Assembly (NCBI GenBank): GCA_958496175.1
Contig: OY292277.1
Span: 37,397,050-37,461,049, forward strand
Length of the DNA: 64,000 bases
Source: Sisyra terminalis
Lineage: Eukaryota > Arthropoda > Insecta > Neuroptera > Sisyridae
Direction: 5' to 3'
A program made the translations under genes and the position numbers. Of this stretch, positions 48,201 through 62,219 are shown piece by piece (position 1 is the first letter of the stretch; every line of letters begins with the position of its first letter). Below the pieces are notes generated by a model. It saw only the letters and a list, made by a program, of their open reading frames with translations, did not search any database and was not told where the DNA came from.

Positions 48201-51200
48201 CATTAGTGACCTACGAGCAAATACTAGAAAAAAGAAAAAAAATTGACCCACGTCTCGAAAAGGTTCGCCATCCCTAATCTATACTATGGAACTTTCTATT
48301 GTGGATGATCCGGCACTTATTTCGTTACAACTTATTCTTCAAATTTTATTAGTTAAGCTAATTGTTTTGCCTTATTCTTTTTGGTCAAGTCATGGTCGAT
48401 TTTTGGGAATTCTTGGTGAAATTATGAGAAGAATAAGATAAAAAATATTTTGCAAACATGACAAGAAATGTTGCTTTTACTAACCTTCCAATAAAATCAT
48501 CCCTTGATTTTTCCTTATCCCATACGGTAACTTCCAACTGTTGATCTCCATCATCATACAAGTGCAAATCAAATTGTTCCAACCATCGAGGACACGTAGA
48601 TCTCCAGAAAACTCGGCTTTTGTATTTTTCATGTCCTAAACGAAATTTGACGAATGGATCGGAAAGACCTGTGTCCTGATCCATGGTGGGAAGATTTTTT
48701 CCTTCGACTAGAACCAGCGTTACAACCGAACTCCATATTTGTGACTTTAATCGGCGGTTTACGTCGCATAATTTGGTATTCTTTTGAAAATACTGCAACA
48801 AATTGGCAATGGATATGTATTACTTTAATATCTTAAACTGAATTGACGTTTTATTGTTTGGGAAAACCTTTATGAATCATCTTAAGCGAGTAAACGTAAA
48901 TATTTAATAATATCTATTAAAAAACCGATGTTTTAATATCAAAAGAAAAGATAACGTTTCTTTGAAAATTCCTTGACATGAATCACTTTCATAATATTTA
49001 ATGTATGCTTTGTACACAATTGTATGGATATTTATAATATATCCCACATCCGTGTTGTTCAAATAAAAATAAATGTATTAGTAATATCTAGACGACTCTT
49101 TGTAATAAACTCAATAAAAAGTGAAATTTTGTTATATAAAAGAGAAAAGTATGGCAAAATTAAAATTTACGTAGACCAATTTTCAAACTAATTTCATTCA
49201 TGAATTTATTTAATCTTGTGCAAAATATCGAAAAGAATTTAAATCACTTTTCTTCAAATATGGTAATGAATACTTCCAAAGTCCAATGACTACAATAGGT
49301 TTTTATTTGAAAACTATTACCTAAATAAAACTATTACAACGTTATAACATTGTAAGAAATTATGGAAAACCACAAAAAATCTATAAAAGCAACACTCTTA
49401 CTGATTCGGTTTCTGATAATTGCTGATTTAAAAAAGTGGAAAATTTACATTTATATTTTGGCGTCATGGGAAAAATTTAATATTTTTTCCTTAATTTTAT
49501 GCATTACCATGTTATCAATAAGTATTTGTTTAAAACAAATTAGTTCAAAAGCACAAAATCAGATAGTTCACAGTATATTTGAAGCATATATAATACTTGC
49601 TTCAACGTATAAACAAACTATACATATGATTGAAATCAATAGTATAAATTATATATTTTACGACATAATATCCATAATATTAGTATTCAACACATCTGGA
49701 TTCATTTCTGTTCGACATGATTGCTATTATCCTCATGCTATTACATAAGTTATTCCCACATAAATTATTTAAATTTTCCCAAGCTTTCACATCTTTTCCC
49801 TATAACCACATATGAGTTCCACTTTGAAATCTAACGAGTGCAAATCAAAATCGTTTTTCATCCGTTTTTAAATCACAAACATATAAAAAAAGAAAAAAAA
49901 ATTCCACAATAAATTATTAATATACACAGAATGTTTTTTTTTCGGCTACTCGGTTTATAAAAATGAATTTTAAAATTTTTGTCGCTAAAGCTTTACGAAT
50001 TCATTTAAATCTTATTTTCGAACAAAGTTCTTAATCATACATCCGTCAAAATATATATTGATTAATTCGAGCTAATTAAGTCAATCAGTAATTGATTAAA
50101 TTGACTTAATCCGTTTGATAATAATTACTAATTTGACTTTGAATATGCAATCAATATAGTTAATCTATATTTAGATAAGTGTTTAGTATGTAATTGCGAA
50201 AGAATGATAAAAATTTATGATTTAGTAAATATTTATTTTATCTTTTAAGTTTTTTAAGGTTTGAACTTAAGATCTTTCAATAATCAACCACAATCATATA
50301 CTTGCAAAAGGTTACATATTTAAATTTAGAAATTTAAAGTAGAGGAAAAAAATTTTTAGTTGAAACTATTTTTTTATTTATATTTCAAGCTAATTCTAAT
50401 TATGAACAATTTTTTAATCAATTATATATGAATAATTGCATAAAGAACCACTGGTCTGGCAGTCTACAATTTGATCAATTTTATAAATTATTTATTTATT
50501 TTGTTATAAAGTTGATATTTTGTTATTATTTAACCTCTATTCTAGGGGTCAGAAGTAGGACAGCTTGCGAGCCGCATGTAGCTCTTTGCGTAGACGTTTG
50601 AGAATCTTCGGGAATAAACAGGACATAAAAATGAACACAGTTGTAATTAAATTTTTATATAAAATATCTTTTCCTATTTTTCCCTAAAAAAATACAACCT
50701 TTTCTGACCTTTATATATGTATATGACATAGGTTTGACATAGGTATATGCGGCTCTATGGTTCCTTTATTATCCTGTTTCCATGAAAAGTGGGCTCTACT
50801 CACGTGGTAAACTGTGACCTCTATTCTACCCTAAAGCTATCCTTCAACTGATTATATCTTTAGTTAATTTTAAAAAGAATTACAGAAGCTCAAACCAAAA
50901 GTTCTTCAGATCTTTTAATTTTAGTCTATCAAATCTGTGGTCTAGAATTATGAAGTTAGACTGATTTTTTCCTAAAGAGTAATTTTTAAAGTAATTTTTC
51001 ATGATTAAATTTTTCTTATATAAACTTTACATAGAATAAATGTTATTGCAAAAATATATTGAGAGTGATTGAATAAATGATTAAAGATTTTGAATATGGG
51101 GGCCAGACTTTATTTTTTATATTCTTCCTATTCTACTATTCAAATACTGTTGTATGAAAAAAAAATATTCAATTTAAGTTTAGTCTAACACTTAAAAAAA

Positions 51201-54200
51201 AAGAAAAATTTTGTTTAGTATCTTTAGTATTTGATATTTAATTAAAAAAGCAATGTTGATAATTATCAACAATTTCCATTGGAAATTGCTGATAATTGTT
51301 GGTGAATTTAGGATTCCACTTAAGTGGAATCCCCAGCTTTTATGGGGGACACCGTTTGGATTATAAGATTATACCAGTAGATATTAACAGGGTTTTTCAT
51401 TTCGAAGATTACTTAGCCGTAAAACCGTAAATGTTTTATTTGAAAATATTTTTTTTATTCTAAAGTATACAATGCGTAAAAATAATCAGACATTTGTTTC
51501 ACATTCATTTTCGCTCAATAAGAACAATTTTTCTTTTTGTAACCGCTTTGGGACGATCAAAAAAATGAATAGGAAGCTCCCCAAATGTAATTTGCTATTA
51601 TTTTAGTCTTCTATTCATGTATAACGCTTTTTTTTTAAATTTCGATATTGGAAAATTTTTAAGTTTGCGCCATTTGTACTTTGCCCTCAAAAATAAACTA
51701 GCGACCGCAACCGAAAAAATCCATTGGGTTTGCGTCTAGGGAATTTGACAGCCATTGTCGCCATCGTTTTAAAAGTTGTTTTTCGACCATTCTTAATTAA
51801 TACGCACTTTATGAAACGGTGTCGAAGTTTCTTAAAATTTTTGTGGTTTGTTATCTATCCACGGTTCTATGGCAGCTTCCAGAATTGTTTCCCGGTAATA
51901 AGATTTATATTAACTTTGATCCTATGCATAAAGAAATCGATTAGAGAACCATCTTCTGCGGTTACAGCTTCTCACACCATTACCTATGGTGGATGGTACT
52001 TTCTGGTGGCCAATCGTTGGTTCAAATTATTGTGTGTACTTTTGGACAAGAAACCATGATTCCTTTGCAAATTTATAAGCTGTTCATTTGGGATTTCGGG
52101 ATCAAGCGAAGCAACTCATTAGTCCATTCCAGGTACAATTGTAAATAACAATATTCTATAAAGGTATGCAGTTGTAAACAATATTATAAGCTGTTACTAA
52201 GGTTATACAGATTTGAAGAATAGATCAATGTTTTTATTCGATGTAAAATATCGAAACCCTGCATGGATGTTTATTGATAAATCGCTTAAAAATATTGATT
52301 TTTTGAACACTGAATACTTTCCGCGATAATTTGATTAACAAACTTTCTGCGTAAAAAACAGAAAACGAATTTACATATACAATACAAATACATATACAAA
52401 TGCTTGATTATAACAAAAGTGCGTTTTTAATTATCATAATAATAATAGGCAAACGTATGTATGTATGTTGGCAAAGACAGAAAAAATATTGTTAACATAT
52501 ACGTGCGAGTGAAAACCCAATATAACGATCATTGTTGCATATTTGAATTAATTGATTTTTGTCATTTGTTTGAACTGTCATTTTGAATTCAATTAATTGC
52601 CAATTTTTAACATTTGCCAGTTGTGTTAGTGTTAGGCTGTGAATATTTCTCGGGAAGTTAGTGGGAGTTGCAATGAAAATCTAGAAAGTAGTAAACCTTC
52701 CCTGGAGTTTGAATATTAACTCTTTTAAGTTTCAGCGAAATCGATTGAACAGTTTAGGAATGCATAAAAGACAAACATACCGACAGACCAACGCTAAATT
52801 TTTATAGGCATAGATAATTTACACTAGTAAACCATAAACATAAATTGGACAAAAGTTCATACAAATGTATTTTTGATATAATGACTAGATACGTATTTTG
52901 ATTACCAAGAAAACTTCCTCAGTGTTTATCAAATAGTTTTGTATCGCTCCGTATCTGCTATGTAATGAGTCATATAGTTACGGGGTTACTTTTGTTCAAC
53001 TTTATATTAGAAGTGTTCTTCTGTAAATTATATTACATAACTAAGCCCACAATATTGGTCAATATCTGGCAACGTTGCATTTTCTACTGTGTTTTCTATT
53101 CTGTTCGTGATTTTTGTTAATTTTTCGACATTTCTAATATGATATAGTTTTCTCTTTTGTGGCTAAATTTTCATTATGGGCCGATTTAATCGCGAATTAA
53201 ATTAAAAACAAAGTACAAAATGGAACGTTGCCAAATATTGGCCTACCTTAAAGGGCCTGGAGCCGTTTTAATAATTAACAATATTAACAATTAACACGAG
53301 TTAGTATTTTAAATAAATCGATGTATTTTTTTTTAAATTGATGCATCGAATAGAAAAATTTGTTACCAAAATATCGAATCAATACGATACATTTTATGGT
53401 AAACATTGAGTAAATGCGATATATCGATGTTTAGTGAATAGTCCTAGCTGTTACTTATCAAATTTTAAAATATAAAAAATAAAAGGATAAATATAAAATA
53501 TTTGTCCTTATTAATAACTAAATAAGAAGACAATTCAGGTTGTTTAAGATCGGTTTTAAACCGATCTTAAGCAACCTGAAATGTCTTCTTATTTAATAAA
53601 AGCGGCGATCTAAATTTTATCACTTATTAATAACTATTTAAATGTATTTATTGACTTGTAGTTGGTTAAATTTCGAATGAATAATTCTGTATTTCTTTTA
53701 AGTGGAGGAATTACTAATTACTAAATATTCTTAATCCTGTTGTGCAATTCCGTGATATTTAAACGTGCAACCTTTTGCAAGCGTACTTTCGATATCCTCA
53801 ATACTTAAATTTTATATCCTATTTATTATTTGTTGCCTTTATTTACCTATTTACATTTCCAATATTGAAATATTTAAATTAAGGAAAGTTTAATGTTTTT
53901 CATTTCAGTGAATCTAAATATTTAAATGTGAAACACTTACTGCATGAAGAAAAGGGTAGTAAATAATAAGTATAGTAATAAAATCATATAACTCTAATGT
54001 ATTTTTTAATAAGACTCTTGAAAAGAAACGTTAGGAAAAAAATATAATAAAATAAATCAATTACATTGGGTTTTCAAGTCGAAAGAGATCTTATAATATT
54101 TGTATCAATTTTTCTCCAATTTATCATATAATGTTATTTTTCAATAATAATTTCAAGGAAAACCTTGAAAACTCATGGAAACTTTTTTATATTTCGAATT

Positions 54201-57200
54201 CTTTAACAAATTGCCAGAGATAACTTTTTCACCAACCGCTAGATATATACCGAGATATCAAATAATGAAATAAAAATTTCTTCCGCTTCGTTTCATAAAC
54301 TTTGAAGTGGTAATATTATATTTATCTATAAAATCCAGACAATATTTGTCAATAAGTGCTTTGATTTCTTTTTCAAACAAAACAGCTATTCTTTTTTTGG
54401 TTTCAATAAATAATAATGGAAAAATTTAAAGGGCAAACTGCGATAAAATTTTATCAAATTCACCTGAATTGTGTTGCAATAGTTAGTGATAATAAAAAAT
54501 TGTGTACCATTAAGTGTCATTATATGCCATTGCCAAATGCTTTGTCAAAAGTAGTAATTATTTTAAAATATTGTAATTTGCCTACTTTCTACTGAAGCAA
54601 TTGAAGAATTCAACGTTGAAACGCATTCATGGATAAACTGCCAATGTAATTTAGTTTGAGTGTTTGAATTTTACTTTAGAAGCATTTTTATTATTCTATT
54701 TGATCATAAAAAATAAAAATAAAATTTTCTAAAAAGCCAACAATTTTCTGCGTCGTAAAAAAAAGCTGTAAAACATGTCTTGTTAAGGAAAGAAACATAG
54801 GAAAATAAAAAACCGTGCATTTTGATTTTGGAAAATCAATTAACATGCTATAAAATTCATATATATACCTTATGCACTTTATCGCTTCGTTCTTTAAGCT
54901 TTTTTCTTACACGTAATTCGAACTCTTCAAATTTATTTTTAAAATTCAAATAGTTTAGGTCACTTTTATCTTCACTAGATGCGTCGTCCCCTTCGCCACA
55001 CATTTTATCTTCGTGCATAAAATCGGTGATAAAAGCTGACCGATTTTCATTTACATTATCACTGGTGTCACTGTATCTATCCGATTTAGCTGAACTATAT
55101 TCCGAATGATCGGATTCGTCTTGTAAATGATAGTTGGAATCATCCGAAGACTCGGTTTCATCATCGGCATCGATTGAATACCCGGGCTCGTCTGTTTGGC
55201 TGGAACTTTTACTTAATTCCCGATAGGAAACATTTAAATTTTTCGTGGAACACCAAGCTCGGCCGATTTTCCCACTTGCCGAAGCAATGTTTCGGATTGC
55301 ATTGGTCCGATGGTTGATACGCCGCAGCAATAATTGTTGCTTCCTCTGACTAAATTCACTGAGACGTTTTCGCACGTTCCTCTTAATTGTCACTAATGTC
55401 TCCAAATCGGCGGTCTTCATTTTATCACTTTTTGGACCATCAATCATGTTTACATTCCGTATAGAGAGAATCTATCACCCGTGATTTTCATACTAATCAA
55501 ACAATGCACAAATCAAGTAGAACTCACCAAACTATTTATTGTTTTTTCCAATTATAAAACACATGCCAAATAAACCGTATGGGATATTACAAGCATTACA
55601 AGGTTTACTTTAAAACGCTCTCGATTGACGCAATCATTTATGCTTTTTATAAATTAATTATTAATTAATACTTCTATATCCCCAATAGCATACAAATGAG
55701 TGATTTACTTCTTTTGCTACACCATTTTTGTCACGTTTTTGTTTGAAAAACTTTTCTATCCCAATCAATTGATTTTTTATCTTCTAAAACTTTCTTAAAA
55801 TGGTCTACATTTACATAGAATTGTTCTACTCCCACTCAACATTCAACACAGTAGCACAAAACACCGCTGTTTTCCCAAAACGATTGTAACCATTGTTTAA
55901 TAATTATAATTTTCATGATATTCTTTAAAATTGAAATGGCCGTCACGTTTATTTGTTAAATAATAAGTCTAGGTGGATAGAATCGCACAGACGAATGCTT
56001 CTTGTGAAAACATTTTTTGTTGAATGAGTAATATTTATTCATTTATACAGAATACATAGAAAGCAGAGTATTTAAATGGAAGAAGTTCAATATTTTCCGT
56101 AATCGATGTAGCGGCAATATTCACAACAGGTGTGTAAGACGGGTTGACTAGCCATCAGCATGTGTGTCAAAGCAAGGAGACGAGAAAACAGAAAAATGGA
56201 TTAGATTTTGTACATGCGTATTTTCGTTATATGTCCTAGGACCGTAAATTTTTCATAACTTCTGTCGAGGTGGAAAAAAGGGTGGTGAAATTTTCTTTCT
56301 TTTTGACTGATGTTACAAGTAAAACTTTAGTTTCTTTCAACTTTATAAAACAAATATTTGTACAAGTGATAGAATATATTCCTCGATTTTGTTGATTTTT
56401 CTTGACAAACAAATGAAGACTTCAAAGAATTTTAAAACGTTTTAAAAAATAAAATTTTTAATTTTAATAAGAGGATTTTCCAAAACAAAACATATTAAAT
56501 TAAGTTAGTTGTTTTGTATTACGACATACAATACGTACAATACTTTAAGCCAATGTCGGTAACCTTTCTGGAGTAAGTAATGAGCGATTTTTTATCGATT
56601 TTCTCAACGCTAATGAGTCACGTTTGGCAATTGCAATACATCGATAATATATATCAATATTAGCGGTATGATATTGGCGATTGAAATATTGCAGTTATTT
56701 TTCATAACGTACTATTAAACTATAATACTAAAGAGCAACAAGTACCTATAATTCTACTGAGCCGCGTGTGATTCGCGATTCGCAGGTTGCCGGCGCCTCA
56801 AATTTTGTCCCTTATGAATTTTAGATGCATAAAAATTCATTACTATGTGATGACTATTGAAGACGATTGCTCTGCAATCAAAGTACGTATCTGAAGCAAT
56901 ATTTTAGGAAACATTTTGATCTCTGAATCAATAAACATTTGTGTTTATAGTTACTTTCGACAAATTAGTGTACACAACATTTGTACTGTGATTTACTTTT
57001 GTATATTTTAAATTTGTAAGTGGCTTGTAAAATTTTTAAAGTCAACGAAATTTTTTTATATTTTTCTTACATTTTTATATTATTCAGATTACTTTAATAC
57101 TTAAACTTTTTATATTCCTATGGTATTTTAGAATCACACTTATGCCTGTCTATTCATTTGTTATGATCTGTATCAAAAGTTGAAATTTGTTACTTCTATA

Positions 57201-60200
57201 AGTTAGTTTAGGAAATCAATTTTGAGAAACCAATTATAAAATTGAAGTACCTATATTACATTTATGGATTGCATACATCTATTTACATATAAGAAGTGTA
57301 ATAGACGTTGTCTTTAAAAAACCAACAATTGGTTTAATTTTGTATTATTATCTGCTTAATATTCCCTTTTGTCTAAACTTTAAAGTAATAACGAATGAAA
57401 AAATTTAAACCAAATAAAAATAAAATTTGATCAATCTGTCACCAATAGACCATACGCAATTTTTTTTTAATCGATAAAGGATATTAAGGTGCGGAAAACC
57501 GAAATTTTTGGTTCTGAAAAATTTATATTTTCGCAAAATGGGTGCGCCTATGGGTTTCCTGTGACGTCATAGTCTATATATTTAAACCGAGATACGAACA
57601 GGTCATTAAAGGGTTACCATAAAAACGATAATAATATACACAATTTTTCACGTTTTCCGTCGCGGAAAACATTTCTCTATTCTAAGTATTACTCAATTTT
57701 TTTTCCTATGGAATTGAGATTAATTGTATTTAGTATCTGTAAAAACTAGGTTTTTCATTAATCATTTCCATATTGAGTCTTTTAAAATAAGTAAGAAAAA
57801 GTCTGTTCGAACCATCAAAATATAATTTGAAGCAAATTCAGAGAATAATTTTCTAAAGATTTAAAAGAAATTAACTATAGGCTTGAAAATGAGGAAAATT
57901 ATTTTAATTTTTCTTATAGAATTTGTCATTATGTATGTGTTTATAATAAGTTTTTAAGAAAAACTTTATTTTTGAAATCAATCAAATTATATCTGAAATT
58001 TGGAAAAAAATATAGCAAATAGTTTTTTGATAGTTTAAAAATGATGATTAAAGCGAAAAGTATAGATAAACTATAGGACGAGAACAATGAAACTCGACTC
58101 CAGAAAGATATTTGGACCATTTTTCGACAGTATGTTGGTGCTAAAAAGATACTTTCTTACTCCAAGTTTGAGCTTTCTATGTCCTTTCATTTGTCAATTA
58201 ATTGAAAAAAACAATAAACAAATATAACATTTACAAATATAAACACAAGCTCAACAAGGAGAGAACTAATTTGATTGAAATTTGGACATACTATGAAAGT
58301 ATATAAAGGCTATACTCAGCAAAAACAACAACCTTCAATGCTCATCACTATTATCAATATTTGAAGCAGATAATTTAATTCCTTCTTTGCTCTGATGATT
58401 AATGGTACTGTGATTTCTAAAGATTAAATTAACAGATTTTTTCTTTAAAAAATTGATAAAGTGTAATAAAATATACCTGGCCACACTAAATTTCAAATAC
58501 TGTAAATGGTATCAATCATTAACATTTAGTTTGAATGATTTAAACAATATTTAAATACATTTATCAAAGGAAAACGTCTATCGGATTTTGAGGTTTCTGT
58601 ACTGTGACGTCATTTTAATGCCGGGCCAATTGGAGCTTGTTTTGAATAAATATTTCTTAGATTTTATCAAGTCAAGATAAAAATTAACAGCTTCATTATG
58701 TTAAATGTTGATATTACCTTAGAAAAATTTGAAATTATTTATAGAACATGTGCATTAGATCTATTGAAAAATCGAATCAAATATTTTGTCATTGTTGTGA
58801 GAAAACAATGAAAAAGATTCAAAATTTCAAAAAGAAATATAAAACATCGTTGAATTTTTTACTATGAATTCGCTACTATTGTTGAGGCCACTAATTTTAA
58901 TATTTTTAATCCAACTTAATAAAACTCATGGGTTTTTAATAAGGGAAAAACCTATTCAATCTGTCGCTTATAAACGCTTACAAAAATATGATGAAAATAG
59001 TGAGTTTTTAGATATTGCAAAGTAATTAAAATTTACAAATTATTTTTTTTATAAATTAAACAGATTTTTACAAATTAATTACAAATTAAAAATCATAAGT
59101 AAAAAACAAATATATTTAGTTAAAGGAGTTGTTATAAATAAATTCGATTAAAAAATTCAAACAGTTGATTTCAGTTTAAATTTTCCTCTATAGTAATCGA
59201 TTCCATTTTAAGATTTTGCAACAGCGGATAAAATTTACCTGGATCCTAAATTCCCTAACCCCTCTACGCCCATCAAATTGCGGTAGACTTTCCCGAAGTT
59301 TGAAAAAAATCATACATTTGGTTAATTAAGTTTCATATTTTAATTTACTTTAACTATGATATAAAGATATCTCAAAGATAATACGGAACCTTTCGTGCGC
59401 AAATCTAATTTACACTTAATATTGCGCTATACTTATCATTATTCTAAGTATTGTACCACTTAACTAAAGAAGATTTCCGCTATATCCGATTTTTTAATAA
59501 TATATACAAATATTGTTTGAACATTGATTAGTAAACCATGTAAAACTTTTCAATAAAAATACCAAGTACCATTTTTTTACGACTAGGACAAAACTGGTTC
59601 GAATAGATAAACGATTTGAACATTTTCCTTTCGTCAATAAAAATTTACGTCTTGTAATAAACTGCTTAAAGTAAAATGATATTTCCATTTATTTTTCTCC
59701 ATAAATTTTCCGAATAAATCAGTACAGTTTAAACAAGTATGCTTCATTTGGTATTTGTTTAAAAATGAAAATTCATTTTTGGTGGAAATTTTTTAGTTGT
59801 TATGATTTAATTAAATGAGATCATATAATTGTCATTTGTATGATATGTAAGAAACATTTTCAAATTATAAATTATCATAATTGAAACAAATTTTTCAAGT
59901 ACATAGTTATATCTTCTAGTAAATTCCTACTTGTATTCCTAGTAATTAGTTTCCCCATTATCTATATAGAATCGATTATTGTATAACTTCAACACTTACT
60001 GACAAACTTCACTAACTATTACACTTAACAACAAGAATATATTCAACCATCCGAAGTACTACTTTCCTATTGATTATTGCATAATTTAAATTTGTTGGCG
60101 TCAAACTAAATTAATCGACCTACATCAAGTTCCACCAAATAGTGGCAAATATAAATTGGGAAATTTTGTGTAAAATAAATTCTTTAGGGGGAAATTAGAC

Positions 60201-62182
60201 AATAGGTAGCAAAAGAAAGTGTGTCACTGTCTATTAAACTGTAATTTATAACAATGGTAGTCGTTTAATAAAACAAAAGCACATCAAATCTGCAAACTGC
60301 ACATACTAAACATATAGGTATATACCTACGTATTGAATCAAACTATTTTCTTCACTGTTCGAATTAAAACAATTGAAATGTTGATGTTCTGTTGTGATGT
60401 TTCTATAGTGATGAAAATTTTGAATAATTAAAGGAAAATTCAAGTCTAGTTTTATCACTAAGTTATGAAATGTCCCTATACAGTGCCGGGGTTGTATAAT
60501 CGATGCTATTTTGTAAATAAATGAAAAATAACCTTACAATTGTGGAGCTAGGCACAGTTCATTGTTAACTATCGATGGTGATTCAATTGAAAGTGCTCTT
60601 AAATAATCATTTTGCTTTTTATTTATTCATTTTATTTCACAAAAATAGGTCACCAACTCTATCACAAACGTACACTGAAATAAAATTGTAGCACTGCGAT
60701 AGCGATTCCCGGCGGCATTGTCGAAATTGTTATAATGGCGTCCACGTGATACTGAAAATCGATTTTCATTTCTCGCGCGTTTTTTCAAACAGCGTCGAAA
60801 GTTAGCAGCTTTTCACCATATGTTTCACATATACACTACATTTCTTTGTCTCCTTATCGATTGCAAACTTTTCTATTAAGCTTTTATTGAAAAATAGAGC
60901 TAAGCAAGTGTTAACATCTTATACTAGAATCATGCCGAAGTTGCTTTAATTAAATAAGTGTAACATTGGAACATTGCCAATAACGTGCTAAATAGTAATA
61001 AAAGCCAGAACTCTTTAAAAAGCCTAGTTTTTTAATGAGTACCACAATTACATTTTCCTGAACATTCGAGTTCACGCAGAGCAAGAACAGAAAAAAAAAC
61101 ATGTACATAGAAAAACATCGAAGATATTTTTTTAAAATTCAAACAAATTTCTATATATAAAACCTACTTGATCTTTGTCTTCTTGGGTCTTCGGCCAAAG
61201 AGTGACGGTGAGAATGATTTGTCCCAGTTTCGCGTTTGGTTTGGACGGGTCTTGTAAGTCTAAGGACAAATCGGTTGATCTTCCCAGCTCCAATGTTGTT
61301 AAATCCAGGAACGTAGCACCCATAAAGTCGTCCTGTAATCCCCAATCATAGTCGAACACTTTTATATGTAACGGAATAAACGGGTCTTCAATTGGTATCG
61401 TGAAGCTTTCATCCCACGCGGGATTCAAATCGCGGTATAAAGTTCTTGATTTATACACAAGGCGACCACCTGTTTTAAATTTAACGTATGGATCACTTGT
61501 TCCGTTTTTATCCATGGCAGCCAAATCATGGCCCCGGCGTAAATGTACACGAAGTTGAAAAAAGGAATGTTGACGAAGTGCAGCTTCACGTCTTCGTATT
61601 GCTTCTTCAGCAGCCTGTTGAAAAAGATAGCCGTGTATTTAGTTGATACGATTTTTTGTAATATATTACCGCTTGAAGTTCCATACTCAGAGGCTCTCCT
61701 CCTAAGCCTATTCCCAAATATCCTGATGACGAAGGACCTGGATCGTTTGGCGCCACCATGTTTACAGTACGAGCAGGCGATCCGCTCGGAGTTGAACAAG
61801 CATTAGAATATTGATGTTGATCAATTATAGCAATAGGCCGGCTCAACGGGGAATCTGTGAATAATTGATAAACCTTCTATAAAAATCAATAATTGACGAA
61901 TATCTCTATTATTTGCATTAAATGACGAGTATAAGGACTTACATATATACTTACCAGTAATATTATGTTGCCTATGTCTTGGACTTTGTGTACTAGGACT
62001 ACTGTGTTCACTACTTAAATCTGCGGCATAATCAGTACTGTCGTGTTGGGTGCTTGTCGGGGATTTACGTCTTCCGCGATCTCTACTTTTACTTCGCACC
62101 CATCGATTCTAGGAAATAATAAGGGATGTTAATTAAAATTTGGAAAAAAAAATAAAAAAAAAATGCGCCCCCGGGTGGGCTC

Positions 62183-62219
<37 letters not shown>

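Noticed and set aside
49362..49748. 128-codon plus-strand frame in the large Mctp intron
   Set aside because: Ile/Asn/Lys-rich, no motif, no plausible splice sites, and the length is reachable by chance in DNA this AT-rich.
51724..52059. 111-codon plus-strand frame
   Set aside because: It lies opposite the decayed mariner transposase, whose motifs are on the minus strand; the plus frame is a mirror of that.
61543..61806. 87-codon plus-strand frame
   Set aside because: It is antisense to Mctp exons with correct splice phases and family motifs.
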